This document shows, in pieces, positions 9,176 through 17,380 of a DNA stretch of 64,000 nucleotides (position 1 is its first letter; each line of letters opens with the position of its first letter). This DNA comes from Rhodothermales bacterium. GTDB lineage: Bacteria > Bacteroidota > Rhodothermia > Rhodothermales > Bin80. Location of the stretch: assembly GCA_028278205.1 (NCBI GenBank), contig JANQES010000054.1, forward strand, positions 95,905-159,904. The letters run 5' to 3'. Position numbers and translations under genes: made by a program. Below the pieces are notes generated by a model. The model ran no database searches, was not told the DNA's origin, and saw only the letters and a program-made list of their open reading frames with translations.

Positions 9176-9324
9176 AGTCCCGTAGGGACGACCTGTTTGT
9201 AGAAAACCACTCCTCCTCAAGATGAGCCCGTAGGGGCGACCTGTTAATTTTACAGGACGCTCCTACGGAGCTTTTTTTAGAGGAAATCGGAGGAGCTACA
9301 AACAGGACGCCCCTACGGGGCTTC
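9176..9324. repeat. Four-unit CGTAGGG nested palindrome, copy 1
   Basis: Two direct units (9176-9203, CCCGTAGGGACG then CCTGTTTGTAG; 9224-9246, shorter) are followed by two inverted units (9251-9272, short; 9295-9324, ending in the complement of TGTTTGTAG). Outer units pair with outer and inner with inner. The same plan is found at 29059-29205. This accounts for most of the 9088-9483 spacer; the first 90 bases show only weak heptamer-like periodicity (TCAGATA, TCAGATG, GCGAATG). Confidence 0.85.
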
Positions 9325-9448
9325 TTACAGAATCCAGGTTGCAGACAGTCCTGATCGGGTATTTTTCGAATCGTTAGGATATCCTGAGAAAAAGCCGTTT
9401 TCGCCACGATTTCGACCGTTCTAATCCTGCGATGATGTTATTTTCAGC

Positions 9449-9483
9449 CGAATCCCGAATCCCCAATCTCGCATCCCGAATAC
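9449..9483. repeat. Five tandem heptamers abutting an ATG
   Basis: Exactly five 7-nt units, CGAATCC CGAATCC and the variants CCAATCT, CGCATCC, CGAATAC, run without gap into the ATG at 9484. They occupy the place where a Shine-Dalgarno would be. No matching inverted arm was found. Confidence 0.7.
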
Positions 9484-10341
9484 ATGCCCAGGATCGGACC
9501 CTACACGCTCTACACCATAGAAACCGGACGCTTCAGGCTCGACGGCGGGGCCATGTTCGGCATCGTGCCCAAGCCGCTGTGGCAACGCCGCATCGCTCCG
9601 GATGAGCGCAACCGCATCCCGCTCCACATGCGTTGCCTGCTGCTCGAAGACGACGGGCGCCTCATCCTCATCGACAACGGCGTCGGCGATAAGTACGATG
9701 CGAAGTTTCAGGATATCTTCGCCATCGATCACGACGAACATACCCTCCACGCCTCGCTCAACGACGCGGGTTTCAGCCCCGATGACGTCACCGACGTGAT
9801 CCTGACGCATCTGCACTTCGACCATGCCGGCGGAAGCACCACCCGGCAGGGCGACCGCCTCGTGCCGGCCTTCCCCAATGCCACCTATCACGTGCAGCAC
9901 ACCCACCTCGACTGGGCGCGGCAGCCGAATGAGCGCGAAAAGGCGTCGTTTCTTTCTGAAAACATCGAGCCGCTGGTGGCGTCCGGCCAGATCAACCGGA
10001 TCGACGGGGCGGGGGCGGTGTTTCCGGGTATCGAGGTGATGCTCGTCAACGGGCATACCGAGGCGCAGCAGATGGTCAAGATCACCGGGCCGGAAGGGAC
10101 GCTCGTTTTTGTGGCCGATTTGCTGCCCACCTCGCATCATCTGCGCGCCCCCTGGATCATGGCCTACGACGTGCGCCCGCTGGTGACGCTTCAAGAAAAA
10201 AAGGCCTTTCTGGACGAGGCGCTGGCCGGCGGCTGGCACCTCTTCTTCGAACACGACCCGGACGTACCCCTGGCGAGCCTCGAACAGACCGAACGCGGCA
10301 TCGCGGCGGCGAATCCCCGGCCTTTGGATGAACTATTTTAG
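9484..10341 (+). CDS. MBL-fold metallo-hydrolase
   Basis: A 285-residue metallo-beta-lactamase-fold enzyme. The zinc motif THLHFDHAGG gives H109, H111, D113 and H114; further ligands come from NGHTEAQQ (His) and FVADLLPT (Asp), and a C-terminal FFEHDP His is present. The early ILIDNGVGDKYDAKF resembles the AttM/N-acyl-homoserine lactonase and glyoxalase II-like group. The substrate is not determined. The stop codon lies inside a short TTTGGAT-type palindrome (10337-10368). Neighbouring genes do not suggest a pathway. Confidence 0.9.
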   Translation: MPRIGPYTLYTIETGRFRLDGGAMFGIVPKPLWQRRIAPDERNRIPLHMRCLLLEDDGRLILIDNGVGDKYDAKFQDIFAIDHDEHTLHASLNDAGFSPDDVTDVILTHLHFDHAGGSTTRQGDRLVPAFPNATYHVQHTHLDWARQPNEREKASFLSENIEPLVASGQINRIDGAGAVFPGIEVMLVNGHTEAQQMVKITGPEGTLVFVADLLPTSHHLRAPWIMAYDVRPLVTLQEKKAFLDEALAGGWHLFFEHDPDVPLASLEQTERGIAAANPRPLDELF

Positions 10342-10368
10342 ATTTTGGATCCCCGATCCAAAATCTAA
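10337..10368. repeat. Short TTTGGAT palindrome containing a stop codon
   Basis: Arms 10337-10350 (TTTAGATTTTGGAT) and 10355-10368 are perfect reverse complements with a 4-nt loop. The TAG of the MBL gene is the TAG inside the left arm. It is a minimal member of the family at 1631-1814. Confidence 0.75.
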
Positions 10369-10577
10369 AGGTTACTCTTTTGCTTAGGTTTACGTACATT
10401 TAAGCCGATACGTGTATAACAGAATGCGATGGGACCCCCCCAAGGAATCTGTCGCCGAGCGTCGTAGCCCTGCCTTCCGCAAGACGAGCCAGTGTGGGAG
10501 GGTGTCGTTGTAGGGTTGGATGAGATGCTTGAGACATAATGACACCGCGCTCCATTTGAAGCCTACCTCTCGCGGCT

Positions 10578-11321
10578 ATGCATCAAAATCATACCAAGAC
10601 GATCTCGCCATGGAGGTCGACTGCCCCAGTCTACAGGCTGTTGCTCGTCGAAGACCAGGATGCCGATGCCCTGATGATTGAACAGGTCCTCCAACAGGAG
10701 ACGCCGCCGATGGACGTCCACCGGGCGCGTACGATTGCCGAAGCGCGCAGGCTCCTGGGCGAGCTTGAGGTGGAAGTGGTGCTGGTCAATCATGAACTGC
10801 CCGACGGCGATTGTTTCGGCTTTTTCGAGATGCTCAGGGAGGTGGCCGTGCTGTTGCCGGTGATCGTCTTGACGCAGTACGGGCATGAAGACGTGGCGGT
10901 CTCGGCCATGAAAGCCGGCGCCAGCGATTGCATGCGTAAAGAGTTGGATCAGCGGCATCTGGAAGCCCTGCCGGCGCGGCTGCGCGAAGCCATGCACCGC
11001 TACGAGGTGACGCTGCAAGCCGCTGAGCAGGCCCGGCGCCAGGATCAGAAAAAGCTTATCGATTCGCTGCGTATGACCGTGGCGAACGTCAAGCATGAAA
11101 TCAACAACCCGCTGGCTATTATCTCCGGTAATGCCCAGCTTTTGCTCGAACTCTCGCGCATGATGGAACTCGACGAAGACCTCGTCAAACCCATCCGCGA
11201 CATCGAAGAGGCGAGCCTTCGGATCTCCGATTCGCTCGACAAACTCAACAGCATCAAAGAACTCATTGCCCGCGACCAACTCAAGGCCGAAGACAAACGC
11301 AACGGCCTGGGCTACCGATAA
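10578..11321 (+). CDS. Atypical receiver domain fused to a HisKA dimerisation domain, no kinase catalytic domain
   Basis: 247 residues. Residues 19-145 form a CheY-like receiver with acidic residues E25-D26, but the phosphoacceptor position (LVNHELPDG) is N71 in place of Asp. The switch region LTQYG and a Lys in CMRKEL remain. Residues about 150-235 form a HisKA-type helical hairpin with an H-box VKHEINNPLAII and long second helix. The protein ends there, with no HATPase domain. It may act as a phosphotransfer (Spo0B/HPt-like) or scaffold protein rather than a classic regulator or kinase; this is inference. The catalytic partner is not in the window. Confidence 0.82.
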   Translation: MHQNHTKTISPWRSTAPVYRLLLVEDQDADALMIEQVLQQETPPMDVHRARTIAEARRLLGELEVEVVLVNHELPDGDCFGFFEMLREVAVLLPVIVLTQYGHEDVAVSAMKAGASDCMRKELDQRHLEALPARLREAMHRYEVTLQAAEQARRQDQKKLIDSLRMTVANVKHEINNPLAIISGNAQLLLELSRMMELDEDLVKPIRDIEEASLRISDSLDKLNSIKELIARDQLKAEDKRNGLGYR

Positions 11322-11737
11322 GCCCTCCGGCGGAACCCCAAACGCGCAGGCGACGTTCTAACCAACTAGCTACGTGCGATTCTTCAGGGGCTTCGGTTTG
11401 ACCTTGCCGGAATCAGCAACACGCCGTAGTTTTTCGATACCTTTCCATTTGCCAGTCTACCTCGGCCTATAGCAGAAACTGTTACGAGCGACGATCATCC
11501 TGCTTGCCTGCGAGCGGCACTGAAGCCTCCGCCTGCTCGGTTTCTACCAGGCATCCGTAACAGGGCCGACCTTCCCTCTCGTCGTGACACAGTGCCACGC
11601 CCGGCGCTGCGCGTTATGGCTGTCGTTTAGCTATTCCGCGCGTTCAGGGTGTATTAGGGCACGGTGTGGGATTTTTCTTATCAGTTCTTCAAAGAGAACT
11701 GATATCACGATGTCTGTCGATCAAAGCCGAGTGCTTC
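11322..11737. other. Non-coding spacer, about 415 bp
   Basis: No credible gene, RNA or repeat was recognised. The long frames that enter it belong to wrong-frame readings of porU. It may hold the porU promoter, but no clear box was identified. Confidence 0.5.
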
Positions 11738-14700
11738 ATGCGTCGTTTGTTGAGTCCGATGCTTCGATGGGTGTTTGCCGCTGTGGTAGTTCTGGGCGGG
11801 GCGGTTGCCGCGCACGCCCAGGGCGTTCAGCTCCGTCTGCTCGAAGAGCGCGCCGACGGCGTCGTCTTCGAGATGACGGCGTCGTGGCCGCGTACGCTCC
11901 GGGCAGCGCTCGACTCGGCCCAGGCCGAGGTGTTGGACGAAAACGCGGCGCTGGCGGTCTCGCGCGGCGGGCTCTTCGAACTGTCCGAGACGGTGCATCT
12001 GCCTTCGCTGGCCCTGCCGAGGGTGCGGGTGCTGGCCTCCGACTACGACGAGGTGCGCCTGCCGGCGGCTGACGACACGGAGGAACTCGTGGGGGCCCTG
12101 AAGCAACGCAATGCCGGCGTGCTGGGCCTGGGCCTCGAACGCAAGCGGCCCGCCGCGACGCTCCGCACCCGCCTCGTCACCTACGACGACACGCAGGGCA
12201 CGCTCCGGCGCTATCGCCGCATGGTCGTTGCGGTGGATTATGCCGAGCGGAGCGCCGGGCAGACGCTGGCGCAAACCGCTCTCCGCGCGGCCTCAGACAA
12301 CCCGCACCTCGACGTCTCGCAAAGCGTCCTGGCCGACGGCGTCGTCTTCAAACTTGCCATCCGCGAAGCCGGCGTCTATCGCATCGACCGGGCGTTTTTG
12401 ACGAGCCTGCCGGGTTTCGACCTCTCGCCGGGCAGCATCGACCCGAACACGGTGAAAGTTTACGGCAACGGCGGGGCGCCGCTGCCGGCGCTCAACAGCG
12501 CGCCGCGCCTGGCTGATCTGGCCGAAAATCAAGTCTTCGTCCAGGGCGGCGGCGACGGCTCGTTCGATGAAGGCGATGCCATCTGGTTCTACGCTGCCGG
12601 TCTGTCGGGCTGGGAGTCGGTGATTCAGCGCGATCGGTTTGACGAGCCGCTGCGCGACGACCAGGGCAACATCATCCGGCACTGGGAGCACTACGTGCAT
12701 CCTTTCTCGAACGAGAATTACTATTTCATCAAGATCGACGATGCCGAGGGCGTGGGGTTGGAGCAGGAGAGTTTTCCCAACTTTGGCGATGCCACGCCGA
12801 TGACGCAGGTGGTGGGGCGTCATTTTGTGGATATGGACGAGTTTCTCTGGGCGCGCGAAGCCGGCGGCACCGGCCACACGTGGGTCAGCAACCTGATCGC
12901 GCTCGGCGGCACGCTGCCGATCCTCCAAAACGAGGCGCTGCCGGGCCTCGAAAGCGGCACCGTCACATACCGGACGCGTGCGGCCATCCAGTCTAACCCG
13001 GCGGCTTCGGTCTTTTTCAAATCGGGCGGCACGGTGCTCGAAACGGCCAACTTCGGCGGCGTGAGCAACCGTCCGACCAACACCGTGGCGCGCTCCGGCA
13101 TCGTGACGTTCGAGCAGGCTGTGAGCGCGCGGCAGGCCGTCAACCTGGAGATGGAACTCGAAAACATCTCCGTCAGCCCGAAGGCGGCGCTCGACTGGGC
13201 GCGGGTGTTTTACCCGAAGGCGCTTGAGGCCGAGAACGGCTGGCTGCGTTTTCACACGCCCATCGGGCAGACCGGGCAGTTCGAGATGCAACTGACCGGC
13301 TTCGGCAGCGAGCCGCAGGTGTGGGATGTGACCGAGCCGGGCGCGTACCGGCGCCTCGGCGTGCAGACCGGCGGCACGTTCCGCGTGCAGGTGGCCGTGA
13401 CCGATCCGGAGCAGCCGCGTGAGTTGATTGCCTTTACCGGCAGTGCCGTCCGTGCGTTGAATGCCGAAGAGGCGTGCCCGGCGGAGACCGGCTGCCGCGT
13501 GACGCTCCAAAACCTCCACGGCATTCAGAATTTCCCCACTTTCGTCATCGTCACGCCCGCCATTTTTCGCCCGTTTGCCGACGAACTGGCCGACCGGCGG
13601 CGGCAGGAAGGCATGACCGTCGAGGTGGTCGATGTGCAGGAGATCTATAACGAATTCTCCGGCGGCCTGGTGGACATTCGCGGCATCCGAGACTATCTCA
13701 AATTTATCTACGACCGCGCGCCTACCGAAGCGCAGATGCTTCGCTACGTGCTGTTCTTCGGTGATGGACATTACAACTTCCGCGAAATCGGCGAGACGCC
13801 AGAATTCCCCAACTGGATCCCGCCGTTCGCAACCGAAGAGTCCTGGGATCCCGAATTATCCTACACCTCGGACGATTACTTCGGCCTGCTCGACAACGAT
13901 GAGGGCGTCTGGCCTTATACCCGCACCACCTTCCTCGGCGGTGACAGCCATAAGAATGAACGCGTAGACATCGGCATCGGGCGGTTGACGGTGCAGACGG
14001 AAGAGGAGGCGCGCGTCGTCCTCGATAAGATCAAACATTACGAAAGTCCCGAAACCTACGGCCCCTGGCGCACGCGCTATCTCTTCCTGGCCGACGACGG
14101 CCCCACCGGGCTGGCCGGCGTCCAGAACGACCGCGACCTCCACACCCAGAATACCGACGTGGTGGCCGAGCTCGTCGAGGAGGAAGCGCCGGAGATCGAT
14201 CAGAAGAAGATTTATGCCATCTCCTACACGCGCGAATTTCGCAACGGCTGGCGTGTGCCCGGCGCCCGGCAAGACATCCTCTCGGCCATCCGAGACGGCG
14301 TGCTCGTGGTCAACTACAGCGGCCACGGCGGCGAGGAGGGGCTGGCGCAGGAAGACCTTTTCAATATCGAGGACGCCCGGGAGATTCAGAACTACGACAC
14401 GCTGCCCATCTTTATCACGGCCACCTGTTCGTTCGGGCGATGGGATCTGACCAACGAGCAGAGCGGCGCCGAAGAACTCCTGCGCAACCCCGAAGGCGGC
14501 GCCATCGCGCTGCTGACGACGGTGCGGACGGTCTACACGACGGGCATCAGCACCAACACGCTCAACGTGGGCCTCAACGTGGTGCTCAACGGCGAACTCT
14601 TCGAAAAAGACGAAGCCGGCCTGCCGCGCCGCCTCGGCGACGTGCTGCGCGAGACCAAGAACCGGGGCGCCGGCCTCGAAGGCAACAACCGCAAATTCAG

Positions 14701-15838
14701 CCTCCTGGGCGATCCGACGATGCGCCTGGGTGTGGCCTCGCACAAAGCCGTCGTCACGAACGTCAACGAGACGCAGGTGAGCGAGCAGACCGCGCCGCTG
14801 CGCGCGCTCGAACGCGTGACGGTCTCCGGCGAGATCCAATCCCCCGACGGGACGTTCAATCCGAATTTCAACGGCGTCGTCAACGTGACCATTCTCGATG
14901 CGAAGCGGCAGGTGTCGATCCCGGAAGAGATCTTCCGGTTCATGCCCCGGTCGTATTACAGCGTGCGAGAAGACCTGATCTGGCGCGGCAAACTCAACGC
15001 CACCGACGGGCGTTTTGCGGCGACGTTCGTCGTGCCGAAGGATATCTCGTACAGCAACAAGCCGGGGCGCATCACGGTTTATGCTTTCTCGTCGGAGTTG
15101 CACGCGCAGGGCTTTACCGAAAACCTCATCGTCGGCGGCACGGCGGCCAATCCGCCCGACGACGCCGACGGGCCGGAAATCGAACTCTTCCTCAACGACG
15201 AGACGTTCGTCGATGGGGGGCTGACGCCGCCGAATCCGCAACTGATCGTCAAACTCTTTGACGACAGCGGCATCAACACCGTCGGCGCCGGGGTGGGCCA
15301 CGAGATGTTGCTCGTGCTCGACGACGACGAGCAAAACGCGTTCGACATCGGCGATCTCTATGAAAGCGAGGAAAACTCGTTTCAGCGAGGCGTGGTCAAC
15401 TTCGAGTTTGAAGAAGACCTCGCGCCGGGGCCGCACACGCTGTCGGTGCGCGCCTGGGACGTGCTCAACAATTCGAGCGCAGCTAAACTCGACTTCGTTG
15501 TCTCCGAGGCCGAGGCGCTCGTCGTCCGCAACGTTTTCAACTATCCGAATCCTACGACGGGGCCTACGCGTTTCGTCTTCGAACACAACCAGCCGGTAGG
15601 GACACCGGTGCAGGTTCAGATTCGGATTTACTCCTTGGCCGGCCGGCCGATACGTACGATAGAACACGATGAAATCCTACCCGGCGGTCCGATGCAGATC
15701 GTCTGGGACGGCACCGACGACGACTTCGACCGCCTGGTGCCGGGCGTGTATCTGTATAAAGTACGGGTCGAAACCGAAGGCGCCGACGGTGAACGTCAGG
15801 TGTCTGAGGCGATAGAAAAGCTGGCCATTGTTCGTTAA
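11738..15838 (+). CDS. porU: Type IX secretion system sortase PorU (C25 gingipain-like)
   Basis: 1366 residues. PorU is the surface sortase of the Bacteroidota T9SS; it removes the C-terminal signal of cargo and attaches cargo to lipopolysaccharide. The C25 cysteine-peptidase core lies mid-protein: catalytic His in NYSGHGGEEGL and Cys in TATCSFGRWD. Upstream is a long N-terminal beta-rich region (YRIDRAFLTSLPGFDLSPGS, typical of PorU). The end carries a FlgD-like C-terminal module (NVFNYPNPTTGPTRF, IYSLAGRPIRTI, GVYLYKVRV). Start taken at 11738 because a signal peptide (RRLLSPMLRWVFAAVVVLGG, then AHAQ) follows at once; the longer frame from 11666 adds 24 unlikely residues. porV follows directly, the usual Bacteroidota order. 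Confidence 0.95.
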   Translation: MRRLLSPMLRWVFAAVVVLGGAVAAHAQGVQLRLLEERADGVVFEMTASWPRTLRAALDSAQAEVLDENAALAVSRGGLFELSETVHLPSLALPRVRVLASDYDEVRLPAADDTEELVGALKQRNAGVLGLGLERKRPAATLRTRLVTYDDTQGTLRRYRRMVVAVDYAERSAGQTLAQTALRAASDNPHLDVSQSVLADGVVFKLAIREAGVYRIDRAFLTSLPGFDLSPGSIDPNTVKVYGNGGAPLPALNSAPRLADLAENQVFVQGGGDGSFDEGDAIWFYAAGLSGWESVIQRDRFDEPLRDDQGNIIRHWEHYVHPFSNENYYFIKIDDAEGVGLEQESFPNFGDATPMTQVVGRHFVDMDEFLWAREAGGTGHTWVSNLIALGGTLPILQNEALPGLESGTVTYRTRAAIQSNPAASVFFKSGGTVLETANFGGVSNRPTNTVARSGIVTFEQAVSARQAVNLEMELENISVSPKAALDWARVFYPKALEAENGWLRFHTPIGQTGQFEMQLTGFGSEPQVWDVTEPGAYRRLGVQTGGTFRVQVAVTDPEQPRELIAFTGSAVRALNAEEACPAETGCRVTLQNLHGIQNFPTFVIVTPAIFRPFADELADRRRQEGMTVEVVDVQEIYNEFSGGLVDIRGIRDYLKFIYDRAPTEAQMLRYVLFFGDGHYNFREIGETPEFPNWIPPFATEESWDPELSYTSDDYFGLLDNDEGVWPYTRTTFLGGDSHKNERVDIGIGRLTVQTEEEARVVLDKIKHYESPETYGPWRTRYLFLADDGPTGLAGVQNDRDLHTQNTDVVAELVEEEAPEIDQKKIYAISYTREFRNGWRVPGARQDILSAIRDGVLVVNYSGHGGEEGLAQEDLFNIEDAREIQNYDTLPIFITATCSFGRWDLTNEQSGAEELLRNPEGGAIALLTTVRTVYTTGISTNTLNVGLNVVLNGELFEKDEAGLPRRLGDVLRETKNRGAGLEGNNRKFSLLGDPTMRLGVASHKAVVTNVNETQVSEQTAPLRALERVTVSGEIQSPDGTFNPNFNGVVNVTILDAKRQVSIPEEIFRFMPRSYYSVREDLIWRGKLNATDGRFAATFVVPKDISYSNKPGRITVYAFSSELHAQGFTENLIVGGTAANPPDDADGPEIELFLNDETFVDGGLTPPNPQLIVKLFDDSGINTVGAGVGHEMLLVLDDDEQNAFDIGDLYESEENSFQRGVVNFEFEEDLAPGPHTLSVRAWDVLNNSSAAKLDFVVSEAEALVVRNVFNYPNPTTGPTRFVFEHNQPVGTPVQVQIRIYSLAGRPIRTIEHDEILPGGPMQIVWDGTDDDFDRLVPGVYLYKVRVETEGADGERQVSEAIEKLAIVR

Positions 15839-15932
15839 CCGAAATCACTCAAACTCAATAGAGTAAGCTTCTATGACTGGGTCGCATATACCTATCTTAG
15901 AGGAGACTGCTAACCTTACCGGGGAAACCGTC

Positions 15933-17147
15933 ATGAACCGAGCCTTTTTCAACCTCCATCTCGCCAAACGCGCCCCGCGCGCGCTGATTCTCGCCTTCAT
16001 TATGATGGCGGCTCTGACGCTGAGCGTGGCGCAACAGGCCCAGGCCCAGATCGGCGGGGCTGCCGTCGTCTTCTTGATGATCGAGCCCGACAGCCGCGCT
16101 GCCGGCATGGGCAACGCCGGCGTAGCTCTGGCTGACAACGCCAACGCCATCTTCTGGAATCCTGCCGGCCTCGCTGATCAGGTGGGCACCGAAGCGGCGC
16201 TGACGCACTCGAACTGGCTGCCCGAATTCAATGCCGGGCTCTTTTACGAGTATCTGGTCTTCAAACACCACATCAAAGGCTGGGGGACGCTCGGCGCGCA
16301 CCTGACGTATCTGTTCCTGGGTGAGCACGAATACCGCGACGCGCAGAACAACCTCCTGGGAGAGTTCAAGTCGTACGACCTCGCTGCCGGTGTGTCGTAC
16401 GGCTTCAAGGTGGGCAAAAACCTGTCTGTGGGCACGGGCCTGCGCCTGATCTATTCGAGCCTCGCCAGCGTCGAAGTGGGCGCGCAGGACACCAACCCCG
16501 GCGTCTCGGCGGGCTTCGACGTCGCGGCGCTCTACAAGACGTCGCCCTTCGGCCTCGGCGGCACCACGGGGCAGTACAGCTTCGGCTTCAACCTCGCCAA
16601 CATGGGGCCGAAAATCCAGTATTCGGATAGCGAACAGAGCGATCCGATCCCGACCAACCTTCGCTTCGGCCACGCCTTCACGCTGGAATTCGACGAATTC
16701 AACAAAATCACCTTCGTCAACGATTTCAGCAAGATGCTCATCCGGCAGCGCGCCACCGAGTCGTGCGAAGGCGAAGGCGAACAGCAGGTCTGCATCACCA
16801 ATTTCGAGTCGGATCCGTTCTACAAAGCGATTTTCTCGGCGTGGTCGCCCATCGAAGTGCGTTCGAACGCGCTCAATGACGACGATGCCGAGTTCGAATC
16901 GCTCAGCGCCTTCGAGCAGTTGATCATCTCGACGGGCTTCGAATACTGGTACAACAACCTCTTCGCCGTGCGCGCCGGGTATTTCTACGAAAACCCCTAC
17001 AACGGCGACCGCCAGTTCCTGACCTTCGGCGCGGGCATCCGCTACAACATCGTGGGCGTCGACTTCTCGTACGTCTACGCGCTGGAAGAGAACCACCCGC
17101 TGGCCAACACGATGCGGTTCTCGCTCCTGCTCAACTTCGCCAAGTAA
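15933..17147 (+). CDS. porV: Type IX secretion system outer-membrane protein PorV
   Basis: 404 residues. PorV is the outer-membrane shuttle barrel that carries T9SS cargo from the translocon to PorU. After the signal peptide (ALILAFIMMAALTLSVAQQA) comes the family signature GGAAVVFLMIEPDSRAAGMG, then NAGVALADNANAIFWNPAGLA. The remainder is a 14-strand-type barrel ending in FSLLLNFAK. Start at 15933 gives a normal signal peptide, while the frame upstream to 15873 adds 20 residues without one. It follows porU by 94 bp. An AT-rich hairpin lies directly after the stop. Confidence 0.94.
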   Translation: MNRAFFNLHLAKRAPRALILAFIMMAALTLSVAQQAQAQIGGAAVVFLMIEPDSRAAGMGNAGVALADNANAIFWNPAGLADQVGTEAALTHSNWLPEFNAGLFYEYLVFKHHIKGWGTLGAHLTYLFLGEHEYRDAQNNLLGEFKSYDLAAGVSYGFKVGKNLSVGTGLRLIYSSLASVEVGAQDTNPGVSAGFDVAALYKTSPFGLGGTTGQYSFGFNLANMGPKIQYSDSEQSDPIPTNLRFGHAFTLEFDEFNKITFVNDFSKMLIRQRATESCEGEGEQQVCITNFESDPFYKAIFSAWSPIEVRSNALNDDDAEFESLSAFEQLIISTGFEYWYNNLFAVRAGYFYENPYNGDRQFLTFGAGIRYNIVGVDFSYVYALEENHPLANTMRFSLLLNFAK

Positions 17148-17149
17148 GA

Positions 17150-17177
17150 TTTTAAAATTCGTTCACGAATTTTAAAA
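17150..17177 (+). terminator. AT-rich hairpin after porV
   Basis: Arms 17150-17162 (TTTTAAAATTCGT) and 17165-17177 are exact reverse complements with a 2-nt loop, placed 2 bp after the porV stop. It would end the porU-porV transcript, by inference from position. Confidence 0.6.
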
Positions 17178-17289
17178 AAGTCGTCCAAGACACGCTCGAA
17201 AGGGATGTACAAAGGCAAGCGGTTCGTGCCCGGTAAGCGTTCCCTCGACCGTGTCTTGGGCGGCTTGATCTTTTTAGGGAGATTTTGGG

Positions 17290-17380
17290 GAATGTCGAAT
17301 AGCGAATGTCGAATGTCGAATGTAGAAGGAATATCGAGATCATTTTGCATTCGACATTCGACATTCGACATTCGTAATTC
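17290..17380. repeat. GAATGTC-heptamer inverted repeat that supplies a start codon and signal-peptide n-region
   Basis: Left arm 17290-17329 repeats GAATGTC (one GAATAGC variant); right arm 17347-17380 repeats GACATTC. The only in-frame ATG codons for the next protein (17292, 17316) are the ATG within GAATGTC. The right arm is translated as the FDIRHS/FDIRNS stretch in front of the signal-peptide core. Confidence 0.8.

Noticed and set aside
9176..9324. CRISPR array or insertion sequence
   Set aside because: Unit spacing is irregular, units face each other, and there is no transposase or cas gene.
13856..15667. 603-aa minus-strand frame opposite porU
   Set aside because: Shadow of porU; no start context and no recognisable protein features.
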